Assembly (NCBI RefSeq): GCF_032917945.1
Contig: NZ_CP136624.1
Location: 3,844,001 to 3,908,000, forward strand
Source: Bradyrhizobium sp. sBnM-33
Lineage (GTDB): Bacteria > Pseudomonadota > Alphaproteobacteria > Rhizobiales > Xanthobacteraceae
DNA length: 64,000 bases
Direction of reading: 5' to 3'
Made by a program: the position numbers and the translations under genes. Under the pieces are notes generated by a model, which worked only from the letters and a program-made list of their open reading frames with translations, made no database searches and was not told the DNA's origin. Below are positions 35,606-43,329 of this stretch, piece by piece. Numbering within the stretch: the first letter of the stretch is position 1; each line of letters starts with the position of its first letter.

Positions 35606-36316
35606 TCAGGCTGCATTAAGAGCGACTGACTGTTTGCGGCGGCGATAGGTAATGTAGCCGACGCCAGCAAATCCAATGATCATCATTGCCCAGGTGGAGG
35701 GCTCGGGGACGGCCGGCGTCACCGCGTTTGGATCGTAAGGGGTCACGTTCGTAAGCCCAGTAAAAGTATCGATCGTACCGCCAATCAATCGAAGCCCCGT
35801 TTTCGTGCCGTTCGGATCGAAAATGGTGGGAACGCCATCAAGAGCGAACACGGTCAGAACCGCACCATCTATGCGGAGCTGGTAGTTGTTTCCTTGATAC
35901 GCGAAGTCTGTGATGAATTGCAGGCCTGAGAACTGACCATTCGTGTATTGAATACCAGGACCCGTCGTCATCAGTGTGTTGATGTTATCGGAGAGATCAA
36001 AGATGTACGGACCGAAGTTCAGCGTAAACGCTGTGGCCGCCGGAATAACTGCGATATCTGGAAAATCCTTGAGGTAGATATTAGTCGGCGCACTCGGATT
36101 GCCCGGGACCAAGCTGGCGTCGAACACCAGGCTTCCCGCAAATTCCAAGCCGCCTGTAAACCCGCTGCCAGCTTGATTGAAGGGAGATCTAATGTTTGGT
36201 GAGCTTCCGAGAAATCCAGAAAAGTTCGCGGTATAATAGATGTCGGCAGCGGCGCTGCTTACGGTCGCAAAAGCTGCAGCAATTCCTAACGCTAACGTGC
36301 GCATTATCACTTTCAT
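35606..36316 (-). CDS. PEPxxWA-CTERM sorting-domain protein
   Basis: 236 aa, ATG with GGGGG upstream. Signal peptide (LGIAAAFATVSSAAA), mature start DIYYTANFSGFLG, and a beta-rich secreted body without catalytic motifs. The tail PEPSTWAMMIIGFAGVGYI and YRRRKQ is canonical. It is the sixth tailed protein in the window and the only one on the minus strand, about 16 kb from the exosortase. Confidence 0.87.
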   Translation of the reverse strand: MKVIMRTLALGIAAAFATVSSAAADIYYTANFSGFLGSSPNIRSPFNQAGSGFTGGLEFAGSLVFDASLVPGNPSAPTNIYLKDFPDIAVIPAATAFTLNFGPYIFDLSDNINTLMTTGPGIQYTNGQFSGLQFITDFAYQGNNYQLRIDGAVLTVFALDGVPTIFDPNGTKTGLRLIGGTIDTFTGLTNVTPYDPNAVTPAVPEPSTWAMMIIGFAGVGYITYRRRKQSVALNAA

Positions 36317-36617
36317 GCCCCCAATAAACTCGAATAAACTGAAGATTAACTAAGGAACAAATGCAGCCCAAGTGCAAGCGAATTGTGATTCGAAGGCTGC
36401 AATTTAGCGACTTTGGCGATCCGCTCGTGCGGCAATGGGTGCCGCGCGATGCCCAAAGCCACACATTTCTGCTAGATCGACAGATCTAACCCATTCGGGT
36501 GAGGGTCTGTTCTCTCCGCGAACTACTGAAATCCTCAAGTGCGATGGGCACCAACGAGATCACAACCGCAGCATCGGTATCATAAGGCGAACCGACGGGC
36601 CTATTAGGATTGGTGCG
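36317..36617. other. Intergenic region, promoter side of PEPxxWA gene
   Basis: Non-coding by eye. It holds the upstream region of the minus-strand gene at 36,316 and, near 36,588, the second copy of the AACCGACGGG/TATTAGG motif. Confidence 0.35.
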
Positions 36618-37021
36618 TAACAGTTCTTAGGGACAGCCATAAGCGCGGAACTCAGCTTGAACGGCTTGAGGTGGTCTAAACTGGTCGCCGGCGGCGCCGG
36701 TCCAATGACGAAAAGCTGCGGATCATGACCGAGAGCTTTCAAGCGCCGCGAGCGATATCATAGACAGCAAGACGCCATGGCATATTTCGTTCGTTGCTGA
36801 TGACATGGCGGCGCTCGTTCGGTCCCGAGCCGATTAGCCCTCGAGCGAGCAATCCGTCTTTGCGGGTCATCCTTGCCGCTGAGGTGGAGCCGGTTGTTGC
36901 GGCCACACCTACGAGCGGGCAGATGGTGATCGTCGTTGGCAGGGATCGTCGGGTAATTGTCGAGGCCGGCGTGGATGCGGCCGCCCTGGCGCGGGTGCTG
37001 CAGGTTCTCGAGCGTCGATGA
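36618..37021 (+). pseudogene. IS66 tnpA relic
   Basis: The sequence parallels the intact tnpA at 30,447 (ERLEVV, RRRRSNDEKLRI, the ESFQAPR region, MTWRRSFGPEP) but is broken by stops (TAA near 36,679; TAG near 36,761 and 36,838) and a frameshift. The 3' end (ATPTSGQMVIVVGRDRRVI, VDAAALARVLQVL) is still in frame to 37,021. Confidence 0.8.
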
Positions 37022-37356
37022 TTCCAATTTCTTCGAGCGCACGGATCTGGACTGCGACCGGCTACACTGACATGCGCAAGGGCATGCAGGGTTTGTCGTT
37101 ACTGGTGCAGGAAAGCCTTGGTCGGGATCCGTTCGCCGAAGATGTCTTCGTTTTCCGCGGACGCGGCGGTTCGCTGATCACGGCCGTGTGGCACGATGGA
37201 ATTGGATTGCTGCTCTACGCCAAGCGGCTGGACCGTGGCCGGTTTGTCCGGCCGGTGACGGTGGACGGTGTCGTGGGGCTGAGCGCAGGGCAGATGAGCT
37301 ATCTGCTGGAGGCATCGACTTGCGCAACCCCCGCGTCGATATTGGATTTGCTTTGA
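37018..37356 (+). pseudogene. IS66 tnpB relic (frameshifted end)
   Basis: 112 codons, overlapping the tnpA relic by 4 bp as in intact IS66. GYTDMRKGMQGLSLLVQES and FVFRGRGGS are conserved. Near 37,310 a GGG run has lost one base, so the end reads YLLEASTC instead of YLLEGIDL. No tnpC follows, so this is a truncated element of a subfamily different from the copy at 30.4 kb. Confidence 0.8.
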
Positions 37357-37499
37357 CGTGCAGCATTCGGGCCCGGATCTCGCTTCCGGGCCGGAATCCA
37401 CCGCCGGGCCGGAATCCACCGCGTTGCCAGATTTCAGCCGCATTGTGACCCAGGTCACCGGAAAAAGGTCGTGCTGGGGAGTGCAACACCGGGGTTTCC

Positions 37500-38248
37500 A
37501 TGTCCGGTCATTTGCGATTTTGCATCGCCGCTTTTGTCCTTCTCGCAGGTCTGCCGACTTCGCCTGCATCTTCGAATGCTTTGGCCGAGTTCTTTAATGC
37601 TGCCGCCCCTCGGCAAGCCACTGCCCCCGCTTCCACGGAACAGGAATGCCTGCCACGGCCCGGCGAGTCGACGACGGCTGGCCAGCACTGGGTCTACGTT
37701 TGGAAGGCCGCCGCAAATGCTGGTTCCACGCCGCTGAGGGGATTGCGAGGGTGAAGAAGCAGGTTCGTAATGGCGGCGCGGAGCCTCGTGTCGCCGCTCC
37801 CGAGGAGAACGAGGCCGCGCGGCGAGAGCGGAAGGCGGTTGTGGATGCGCATGCCGAGCTGCTGCGCTCCGCACCGGCGGAGAACTCGATACGGCCCGCT
37901 CCCGAGCTCAAGGTGGTCGATGCCGCTTCCGTCTTCGCTGCGGGGGGCGCGGCCTTCGTGCCAGCGCCGTCCGTCGAAAACCTCGTGACCGATCAGCTCA
38001 CGCCCGATCACCCCACGCCGCGCCAGATCGACGCGGAGACGCTTCTGGCGGCCGCACCGGCGGCTAGCTACGCGGTTGCCGCTTCCGTGCCTCCGGCCGC
38101 GCCAATCGCCTTTCCCATTGCCGAGGCGGCTGATGACGGGCGGGGTAGGACGGCAACTTGGCTTGGCGTGTTGCTGATGGCGCTGGGGCTCCTCACCCTC
38201 TTAGGCTCGAGCCGGACCCTTCGGGAGGCCGTGCTGTTGCGCGATTAA
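37500..38248 (+). pseudogene. Frameshifted Pro/Ala-rich protein with signal peptide and C-terminal membrane segment
   Basis: ATG at 37500 gives a signal peptide (FCIAAFVLLAGLPTSPASS) and continues to GQHWVY; coding then shifts frame near 37,700 (LEGRRKCWFHAAEG) and runs to 38,248, ending with a membrane segment (WLGVLLMALGLLTLLGSS). One missing base would join both into a roughly 249-aa secreted or membrane protein. The W/C/H motif WFHAAEG looks conserved. Function unknown. Confidence 0.6.
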
Positions 38249-38380
38249 TGCGAGGACGCGCCTCTGGGTCACCGAGCGGGCGCGGTGCGGCTAACGATGG
38301 CGGTACGCGTGCTTCTCGGATTGGAACCTTGTCCCGTGGAGAGGGAATTGCATTGTCTACTTTGCTCCACTTCGCTGTGC

Positions 38381-38493
38381 GCGCGAAGATGTGTTCGCGG
38401 TTGGTCAGCACGACGCGCCCGATCGCGACCTTGTTCATCAAGCAGATCGTCTCACCGATCACCGCGAAGGCGTGTGCCCGACCTTGCCGTCCA
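38381..38493 (-). pseudogene. Ku protein relic (middle part)
   Basis: The minus strand reads HAFAVIGETICLMNKVAIGR and VVLTNREHIFA, the central beta-barrel segment of bacterial Ku, preceded by DGKVGH one base out of frame. The rest of the gene is absent. Ku with LigD performs non-homologous end joining; this copy cannot be functional. Confidence 0.7.
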
Positions 38494-38913
38494 AACGAAA
38501 AGACCATTGCCTTAGGAGACCCCGCTGAGGCCGTCTTGCATGGCTTTCTAAACAATCGACCGAGTTCCGGAACACTACTACTTCTCCCCTCGAGACCTCT
38601 GGGCCCCATGTTCATTTGGCTAAAGCTTTGCCTGCCGTTTCTCGAGCGAATGCCCTTCGCCCGGTACCAATGCTTGGGTGCTAGGCTATTTCTGAAAAAA
38701 TGTAGTTTCGTAATTCCTTGTGTTCACAACGGGGCAGACGGGCACCTGATCCGCAGCTTCCATCGAGCTCTACGGCATGGGGTGGTGCCCAGACAATTAG
38801 GCCGGTCGCTTAACACCTTCGTCCGAATCGTTTTGGAGTGCTCAGCCAAGCCGCGGCCATTTAGATTTGCTGTTGAGAAGAATTGCCCGACCACCTTTCA
38901 GGAGGCGTATTTC
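38494..38913. other. Region upstream of first coiled-coil gene; right half is a repeat
   Basis: No gene. From 38,681 to 38,913 the sequence is homologous to 43,087-43,329 in front of the paralogous gene (shared blocks CTAGGCT, CTGAAAAA, TTGTGTTCACAA, GGGGCAGACGGG). The duplicated unit therefore includes the leader and presumably the promoter. Confidence 0.55.
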
Positions 38914-40794
38914 ATGCGCCAGGCGATTGAGACGGCACCTAGAGATGGCACAAACGTCATTCTCGAAGATGATGCGAGCGGAACCTATGACGTCGCTTAC
39001 TGGTCGGCCGAGGCAGGTAGATGGATAAGTGAAAACGGCGAGCCAAGCAAAATTACACCGTCGCATTGGCACCAAAGACATGGCGACTACCAATATTTTC
39101 TGCAGGAGAACGACAGAAAGCCACGGCGATTTGCAGCTTTTCCGATTGCAGTGGGCTTGCTGGTGCTGGGTCTTATGGGGTTGTATTTTGAGGTCTTCGA
39201 CTCTCTGTATTTTGAGGTTTTCCACTCAGAAACCATCTTGCCGAAGCAGGACTCGCATAAGACCGACTTGGCGCTTCGGCAGCGGGCCGAGGCCGATCAA
39301 GCTCGAGTTAAGGCAGGAACCCAGGTCAACCAGGCTGTGGAAGCACCCCCTCGGGAAACGCGCAAATCTGTGATGACCGGACAGTCTACGGAGAGTTTGA
39401 CGAATGGGCTTGCGGAGAACCACAGCGCTATAGATGGGCTCGATCGGCAGTTACAGACGGAGCTTGCGAATTCCGCGCAATCGGTCGAACAGGATCAGCA
39501 GAGAATAACCGCCCTCGCGCGGGAGGCCACCGCCGCGCGACAAGAGCTGACCGCGAGCACTGAGCAACATCGTCAAGCACTCGAAGAGGAACGCGCACGC
39601 AGCGCCGCGCTGGCGAGCGAACTGGCAACGGCGCACCGCGAACTCGACGCGCAGGCGGCGCAGTTGCGCAAGTCCAGCGACGAAGCAGCAAGGCTGAAGC
39701 AGGCGGAGGCTGCGAAGAGCGCGCAATCGAACGAGGAGGAACGCAAAAAGTCGGCCGCTCTCGCGCGGGAAGCCACCGCCGCGCGACAAGAGCTGACCGC
39801 GAGCACTGAGCAACATCGTCAAGCACTCGAAGAGGAACGCGCACGCAGCGCCGCGCTTGCGAGTGAACTGGCACGGCGCGAGGTCGAGATCCAGGCCTTG
39901 CAAAAGGCAGTCGAAGAGGCTGTGCAGCAGAAGCAGGCCGTGGAGAGCACCATCGCGAAACTGCGACAGTCTCAGCAACAGGAGCGTCAGCGGGCCGAAG
40001 CGCTATCGAGCGAATTGGCTGAGGTGCGGCGGGAGCTCAAGGCACTGGCGACATTGTCGCGCCAAAAGGACGATGAAGCTGAGCAGCTTAAGCGGGTAGC
40101 CGAAACCGCGACGGCGGAATTGCAACGAGTGCAGCAGCGAGATGAGGCTCAGGCGCTAGAAAGCCAACTGGCGAAAGTGCGTCAGAGTGCCGATGCACAG
40201 GTAGCTACGCCAGGCAAAACGAGCGAGGAGGCCGCGCGAACCAAGCACATTGAGACCGTTAGGTCTGATTTCGCCGGAAATTTGCGGCGCCAAAAGAGCG
40301 GTGAAACCGCGCCAGATCAGGCGGTCGAAGACGCGAAGGCCGAACTGAGACCATCTGTGCATCACAAGCCTGGACAGCCCAAGGGGATCACGCCGAATGC
40401 TGAAACCACGAGGCAATCTGCAGGTTCGGGTGCGACGGAGCAGTCAGTGTCTACCCAGGGGACCGGAAGTGCAGCGGCCGGGTTGCTGGCGCGTGCCAAA
40501 GCACTAGTCGGCCAGGGAAATATCAGCGCGGCGCGAGTCGTGCTCGAGCGGGCTGCCGAAACAGGTAACGCTCAAGCAACCTTCGCCCTAGCGGAAACTT
40601 ATGATCCGAATGTCCTCGCGACATGGAGGACACGTAGGACCCCGGGCGATACGACAAAGGCACGCGACCTATACGCGAAGGCTTATGGCGGGGGCATTAA
40701 AGCGGCCAAAGATCGAGCCCAGGCATTAGTTTTTGTTGGCAGCGAACGAAAGCCGGCGAGTTGGTTTGGACGTGAAGAGGCAGATGACTATTAG
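38914..40794 (+). CDS. Coiled-coil membrane protein with DUF551-like N-terminus and Sel1-like C-terminus
   Basis: 626 aa from the ATG at 38914, with GGAGG at 38,901; longer upstream frames are not credible. Residues 1-65 (AIETAPRDGTNVILEDDA, THWHQRH) resemble a DUF551-type domain. A membrane segment follows at about 77-97 (AVGLLVLGLMGLYFEVF). Residues about 170-500 are heptad-rich coiled coil with two copies of an 82-residue unit (ALAREATAARQELT, EQHRQALEEERARSAAL). The end (LLARAKALVGQGNISAARV, FALAETYDPNVL, ARDLYAKA) is Sel1-like. Topology suggests one membrane pass and a long extracytoplasmic or cytoplasmic rod. It has a paralogue at 43,330. Function unknown. Confidence 0.75.
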   Translation: MRQAIETAPRDGTNVILEDDASGTYDVAYWSAEAGRWISENGEPSKITPSHWHQRHGDYQYFLQENDRKPRRFAAFPIAVGLLVLGLMGLYFEVFDSLYFEVFHSETILPKQDSHKTDLALRQRAEADQARVKAGTQVNQAVEAPPRETRKSVMTGQSTESLTNGLAENHSAIDGLDRQLQTELANSAQSVEQDQQRITALAREATAARQELTASTEQHRQALEEERARSAALASELATAHRELDAQAAQLRKSSDEAARLKQAEAAKSAQSNEEERKKSAALAREATAARQELTASTEQHRQALEEERARSAALASELARREVEIQALQKAVEEAVQQKQAVESTIAKLRQSQQQERQRAEALSSELAEVRRELKALATLSRQKDDEAEQLKRVAETATAELQRVQQRDEAQALESQLAKVRQSADAQVATPGKTSEEAARTKHIETVRSDFAGNLRRQKSGETAPDQAVEDAKAELRPSVHHKPGQPKGITPNAETTRQSAGSGATEQSVSTQGTGSAAAGLLARAKALVGQGNISAARVVLERAAETGNAQATFALAETYDPNVLATWRTRRTPGDTTKARDLYAKAYGGGIKAAKDRAQALVFVGSERKPASWFGREEADDY

Positions 40795-40927
40795 GGTTAA
40801 ATGCGCTTACCCGTAGCAAGCTTTTAAACAGCGATCTAATTTGACGCGGCCGAATGGTGACAATATCAAACTTGTAAATTCCCTTTGGTTGAGTGCTCAA
40901 CTGGCTCAATCTAAAATAGATTAATTT

Positions 40928-41125
40928 ATGAAACTGGACGAGACCATTACCCAGACAGACACGAAGAAGTACGCGCTCCACTGCGAACATTGCGGCAGCT
41001 TGAGCGTCGTCTTACCGCTAAAGTTGCAACCGGATCCACGCTCGCTCCTGAAATGTGGCCGATGTGGATCACCCCGCGGAACGCTTCAGGCCCTCCGCGA
41101 AAGGTCGTTTCAGGCCGGCTTGTGA
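40928..41125 (+). CDS. Small zinc-ribbon-like hypothetical protein
   Basis: 65 aa, ATG at 40928. Two Cys pairs, CEHC and CGRC, spaced about 20 residues apart, suggest a zinc ribbon. The remainder is charged (KLDETITQTDTKKYALH, GTLQALRERSFQ). No clear ribosome site. A lineage-specific small protein is likely. Confidence 0.55.
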   Translation: MKLDETITQTDTKKYALHCEHCGSLSVVLPLKLQPDPRSLLKCGRCGSPRGTLQALRERSFQAGL

Positions 41126-41829
41126 CGGCTAAGCTCGTCGCGGATCAGGTTAGAAATGGGCGGGAAACTTCCTTTCGAGACAGGTCATCTGGTACGCGGC
41201 GCAGCCGCTACGGTCAGCTGGTGCGACCTGGCTTGAGCCAGATATTCGCGATTGTGGTTTCCCGATCACGATTTCGGACGCCGGCGAACCGACGAATTTT
41301 ACCCCCGATCATGATCATGTCCGCGGCGCCGAAACGCAGCTGTGGCCGGCTTCGCCGCCTTCTATCCCAGCAGATTCCGTCTTTGCTTGGGCCGTTCGAA
41401 ACGTTACAGGACACCCTCCCAGGGTTCTTGGCCCTCATCCTGGTGTTTTCGTGCGCTCCTTCGAACGCAACGCCGGGACAATCGCGAAGCTTGCAAGCCC
41501 GCGAGGGGATAGGCTGCACCCAGCAGGGCGCGCAAATCAATTGTCAAAATGGCATCGCTCAAGTGACGGGCGGGTCTTGAACTGGCCAAAGCTGACGTTC
41601 GCGGCGAGCACGACCCGCTTTTCGGAATGCGATCCAATAAGCGCGAGGTCCGGAGTGGGGCAATCGCGATGGTTTGGGGAGGTCCGCGTTTCGTCTGCTC
41701 TGCACCACAGAGCCGACATCATCGTGAGCGTCGGCATGTCTCAAAAGTGCCATGAACGGAACGATGCCCTAATCGGCGCACTAGGGGCCGCGGCTGACCG
41801 CCACCGCAAAACTGGATCAACAGCAATTA
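41126..41829. other. Degraded intergenic region
   Basis: About 700 bp. Fragments such as the frame ending GIGCTQQGAQINCQNGIAQV at 41,580 look like remnants of a secreted protein, but no start or intact domain can be placed. A possible short frame 41,737-41,921 (MSQKCHERNDALIGALGAA) overlaps the next entry in another frame. Confidence 0.3.
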
Positions 41830-42027
41830 TTGGCCTTGCAGACTTGCTGGAAGCGCTTGGAGCTGATGTCCCGGGTCGTGGTGCGCCTGCACGACGGCGC
41901 TATCGTGCTCGAGTGCAGTAATGCAGGCCAACGCTTGGAGCTACGTCGCGAGCAGGTCGAGGCGTTGCGGCCGGTGGCGGATGCGTTCGGGCAACGAGCA
42001 GTAGCAGGCATTGAACTTGGTCCGTGA
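41830..42027 (+). CDS. Small hypothetical protein
   Basis: 65 aa from a TTG (an ATG at 41866 gives 53 aa). LMSRVVVRLHDGAIVLECSN and LELRREQVEALRPVADAF have a plausible strand-helix pattern. The stop touches the 3' end of the convergent gene at 42,028. No family recognised; it could be chance. Confidence 0.3.
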   Translation: MALQTCWKRLELMSRVVVRLHDGAIVLECSNAGQRLELRREQVEALRPVADAFGQRAVAGIELGP

Positions 42028-42336
42028 CTAGTTCGCGCGAAGATAGCGACCTTGATTGTAAACAAGCTCCCAAAGTTCGCTTGCGTTCCAAAGCTCACTC
42101 TTCCCTTCAGTGAGCTTTTGGGCCACTGCAATCGCGAAATCGTCGACATCTGGAGGCTCTCTCGGAATGATCCGATAGCGATCCAATGACGGGCTCGTCG
42201 GCATCGCCGTCGTAAGCCGCCGACAAATAATTGCAGCCACGGCGGCTGCATCGGCTGGAGGTATGCCCTTTTCTTCGCGCAAGATTTGCGTGATTACTCG
42301 TTCTGCTTTGCCCGCATCTATTCGAAGCTCTGTCAT
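42028..42336 (-). CDS. Hypothetical protein, 102 aa
   Basis: From the ATG at 42336, with AAAGGAG 5 bases upstream. Begins MTELRIDAGKAERVITQILR and ends ELWELVYNQGRYLRAN. Mostly helical, with a PREPPDVDDFAIAVA segment. No signal peptide or known motif. A clean ribosome site and codon pattern support a real gene. Confidence 0.55.
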   Translation of the reverse strand: MTELRIDAGKAERVITQILREEKGIPPADAAAVAAIICRRLTTAMPTSPSLDRYRIIPREPPDVDDFAIAVAQKLTEGKSELWNASELWELVYNQGRYLRAN

Positions 42337-42523
42337 TTTAGCTCCTTTATTTTTTCTGAAGGGTCGCCTGCTGGGCACGACGCGATAAGCAGACTGCGCG
42401 CCTGCGCGGGTTTCACGATGCGATTCGTGAATCAAATTTCTAAATAGATTTGTGCCTAGGCTGCCATTTGATGGAAGCGGAGACTTCGCTGCGTCGCCCA
42501 TTCTTGGGCAGCTCGCAGACACG

Positions 42524-42688
42524 CTAATCGCTTGACCGCGGCAACAACGCTACGCGATTTCCAGCCAAACGTCTAACGAATAACGTGAAGTAAATGCCGG
42601 TGTTATGCCACCCCATCAGCGGAACAGCCGCAAACGATTCCGGGCCGACCTGTTTCCTTGTATCGACGTAAATCCAGACTGTTTTCAT
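42524..42688 (-). pseudogene. Truncated copy of the MKTVWIYVDT-family gene
   Basis: The first 15 codons (MKTVWIYVDTRKQVG) match the intact gene at 52,993-53,163, after which the sequence is unrelated. Its ATG overlaps the stop of the upstream partner gene as ATGA, exactly as at the intact locus. Confidence 0.6.
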
Positions 42689-42867
42689 CGATCTCGCGCC
42701 ATGCGGCGTCCCCAATGGGGTTCCTTGCGAGATGGGTTAAACTCGCGAACCTGGCCGCGGTTCAATGCCCGCATGACTCCGATCCGCGCGATCATTGCCG
42801 GACCATCGAGCTCATTGGCCATCCCGGAAAAGACGAGAACCGCGGCCATCATGGCTCGAATGCCCAC
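42685..42867 (-). pseudogene. Partial copy of the ALNRG-family gene
   Basis: The C-terminal half (MIARIGVMRALNRGQVREF, HWGRR) matches the gene at 53,160-53,609; the N-terminal half is not recognisable. Together with the previous entry it forms a duplicated, decaying bicistron. Confidence 0.6.
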
Positions 42868-43329
42868 ATGGGGGACGTCGATTTGATGGTCCAGATCAAA
42901 GGTGACGGACTGGTCAAGTCAGCCAGCATAATCAAGATCAGTAATGGTCAGGAAGCGCCTCTCACGCACTACAAGATTGAAGTCGCGGTCCTGGGCACCG
43001 ATGACGACGGCGAAGGTCGGGCAAATCGATGTTGAAGGCCTGGCCGCCGACCGCGACCAACTCTTCGCGGAGCTGCCCATTCGCTCGCTAGGCTGTTGCT
43101 GAAAAATGTAGTTGCGTAATTCCCTTGTGTTCACAATGGGGCAGACGGGAACCTGATCGCAGGTTTTAAATCTATCGAGGTCTACAACATGGGAGGCCGC
43201 GCCCATGAAAATTACGCCGGTCGCTCAACGCTCCTCCGGATCTCTTTCGAGTACTCAGCCAAAGCTGCCGCGATCATCTAGGTTTCTGTTGAGAAGAATT
43301 GCCCGATAACCGTTCGGGAGGCGTCTTTC
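42868..43329. other. Region upstream of second coiled-coil gene; right half is a repeat
   Basis: No gene is seen in the left part. 43,087-43,329 is homologous to 38,681-38,913. GGGAGG at 43,316 is the ribosome site for the gene at 43,330. Confidence 0.5.

Noticed and set aside
38158..38913. N-terminal extension of the coiled-coil gene back to 38,158
   Set aside because: It includes a duplicated leader and a Ku relic on the other strand, and the paralogue starts at the equivalent of 38,914, which has GGAGG.
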